Part shown: positions 5,204 through 5,595 of the stretch, piece after piece
How positions within the stretch are numbered: position 1 is the stretch's first letter
Layout: every line of letters starts with the position of its first letter
Source of the DNA: an uncultured Clostridia bacterium
Lineage (GTDB): Bacteria; Bacillota; Clostridia; Lachnospirales; Lachnospiraceae
Assembly: GCA_946623485.1 (NCBI GenBank)
Contig: CAMORF010000167.1
Coordinates: forward strand, 1-5,595
Direction: 5' to 3'
DNA: 5,595 bases
Translations under genes and position numbers: made by a program
Notes under the pieces: model-generated
What the model saw: the letters and a program-made list of their open reading frames with translations, nothing else
Told to the model about the DNA's origin: nothing
Database searches by the model: none

Positions 5204-5595
5204 GGCGGAGTGCAATCGTCAAATGAACCAGCTTAGGGCAAAGTATGGCTCGGATTATGAACAGCCGACAGCGGTTCCGATGCTGACGGACGGCTACAAT
5301 CTTCCGGCAAAGAAGGTCATCCATATCGTCGGTCCGATCGTAACCGGGAGACTCACAAAAGACCTGGAGCAGGATCTGGCGGACTGTTATAAAAACACGC
5401 TCGACCTGTGCCTGGAGAATGGTATAAAGTCAGTTGCTTTCTGCTGTATCTCCACGGGTGTCTTCCGCTTCCCGAATAAAAGGGCAGCGGAGATCGCGGT
5501 TCAGACTGTGACGGAATGGCTTTCGGAGCATCCCGATGCCATGGAAAGAGTGATCTTCAATGTTTTCAAAGATGAGGACAAAACATATTATGAAA
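5169..5595 (+). pseudogene. 3' part of a macro-domain protein-ADP-ribose hydrolase gene, interrupted by the element
   Basis: An open frame of 142 codons continues off the window. It starts NCIHTFAGIQLR and carries the macro-domain hallmarks TDGYNLPAKKVIHIVGPIV and the phosphate-binding loop CCISTGVFRFP, then AAEIAVQTVTEWL and ERVIFNVFKDED. This matches the zinc-dependent bacterial macrodomains (SauMacro/SpyMacro type), which remove ADP-ribose from proteins and in some bacteria sit with SirTM sirtuins. Intact members are about 260-270 residues, so only about the C-terminal half is present, and the N-terminal half with part of the catalytic loop is missing. There is no convincing ribosome binding site before the in-frame ATG at 5223, so the remnant is probably untranslated or at most read through from the recombinase transcript. 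The lost 5' half is expected beyond the element's left end. Confidence 0.85.

Noticed and set aside
5223..5595. An independent macro-domain gene starting at the in-frame ATG at 5223
   Set aside because: Conserved macro residues (NCIHTFAGIQLRAEC) extend upstream of this ATG in the same frame and no Shine-Dalgarno precedes it, so it is an internal methionine of a broken gene.

Overview
The window looks like the right-hand end of an integrated mobilizable element in a low-to-mid-GC member of the Bacillota, most likely a gut-type Clostridia. This rests on strong AGGAGG ribosome binding sites, sigma-A type promoters, a MobV relaxase, a CHC2 zinc-finger protein and a large serine recombinase of the TnpX/Tn4451 type. 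No rRNA, tRNA, CRISPR array or insertion sequence was seen.

Left part (1-1853, + strand): a probable mobilization operon. It holds a small DnaG-like CHC2 zinc-finger protein (157-663), a MobV/Pre-type relaxase (689-1669) and a 59-residue basic protein of unknown role (1674-1853), with short gaps. A hairpin at 1865-1897 separates this operon from a converging one.

Middle part (1903-3096, - strand): a three-gene operon reading XRE/HTH regulator, then ImmA/IrrE-type metallopeptidase, then an unrecognised 115-residue acidic protein. The first two genes overlap by ATGA. A near-consensus promoter (TTGACC, 17 bp, TATACT) drives it, and a 16-bp inverted repeat lies across its -35 box, as expected for autoregulation. 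This resembles the ImmR/ImmA control pair of ICEBs1, with an extra third gene.

Right part (3338-5203, + strand): a 621-residue large serine recombinase with a TTG start, transcribed divergently from the regulator operon and probably responsible for integration and excision. Its last codons run across what appears to be the element/chromosome junction. From about 5169 to the window end, a different frame encodes the C-terminal half of a macro-domain protein-ADP-ribose hydrolase with no 5' half. The simplest reading is that the element inserted into this gene, leaving the 3' half here and the 5' half beyond the left edge of the window. The junction, and the consequence that integration may rewrite the recombinase C-terminus, are the most interesting points. 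The HTH-ImmA-unknown operon is the best candidate for a poorly described system.
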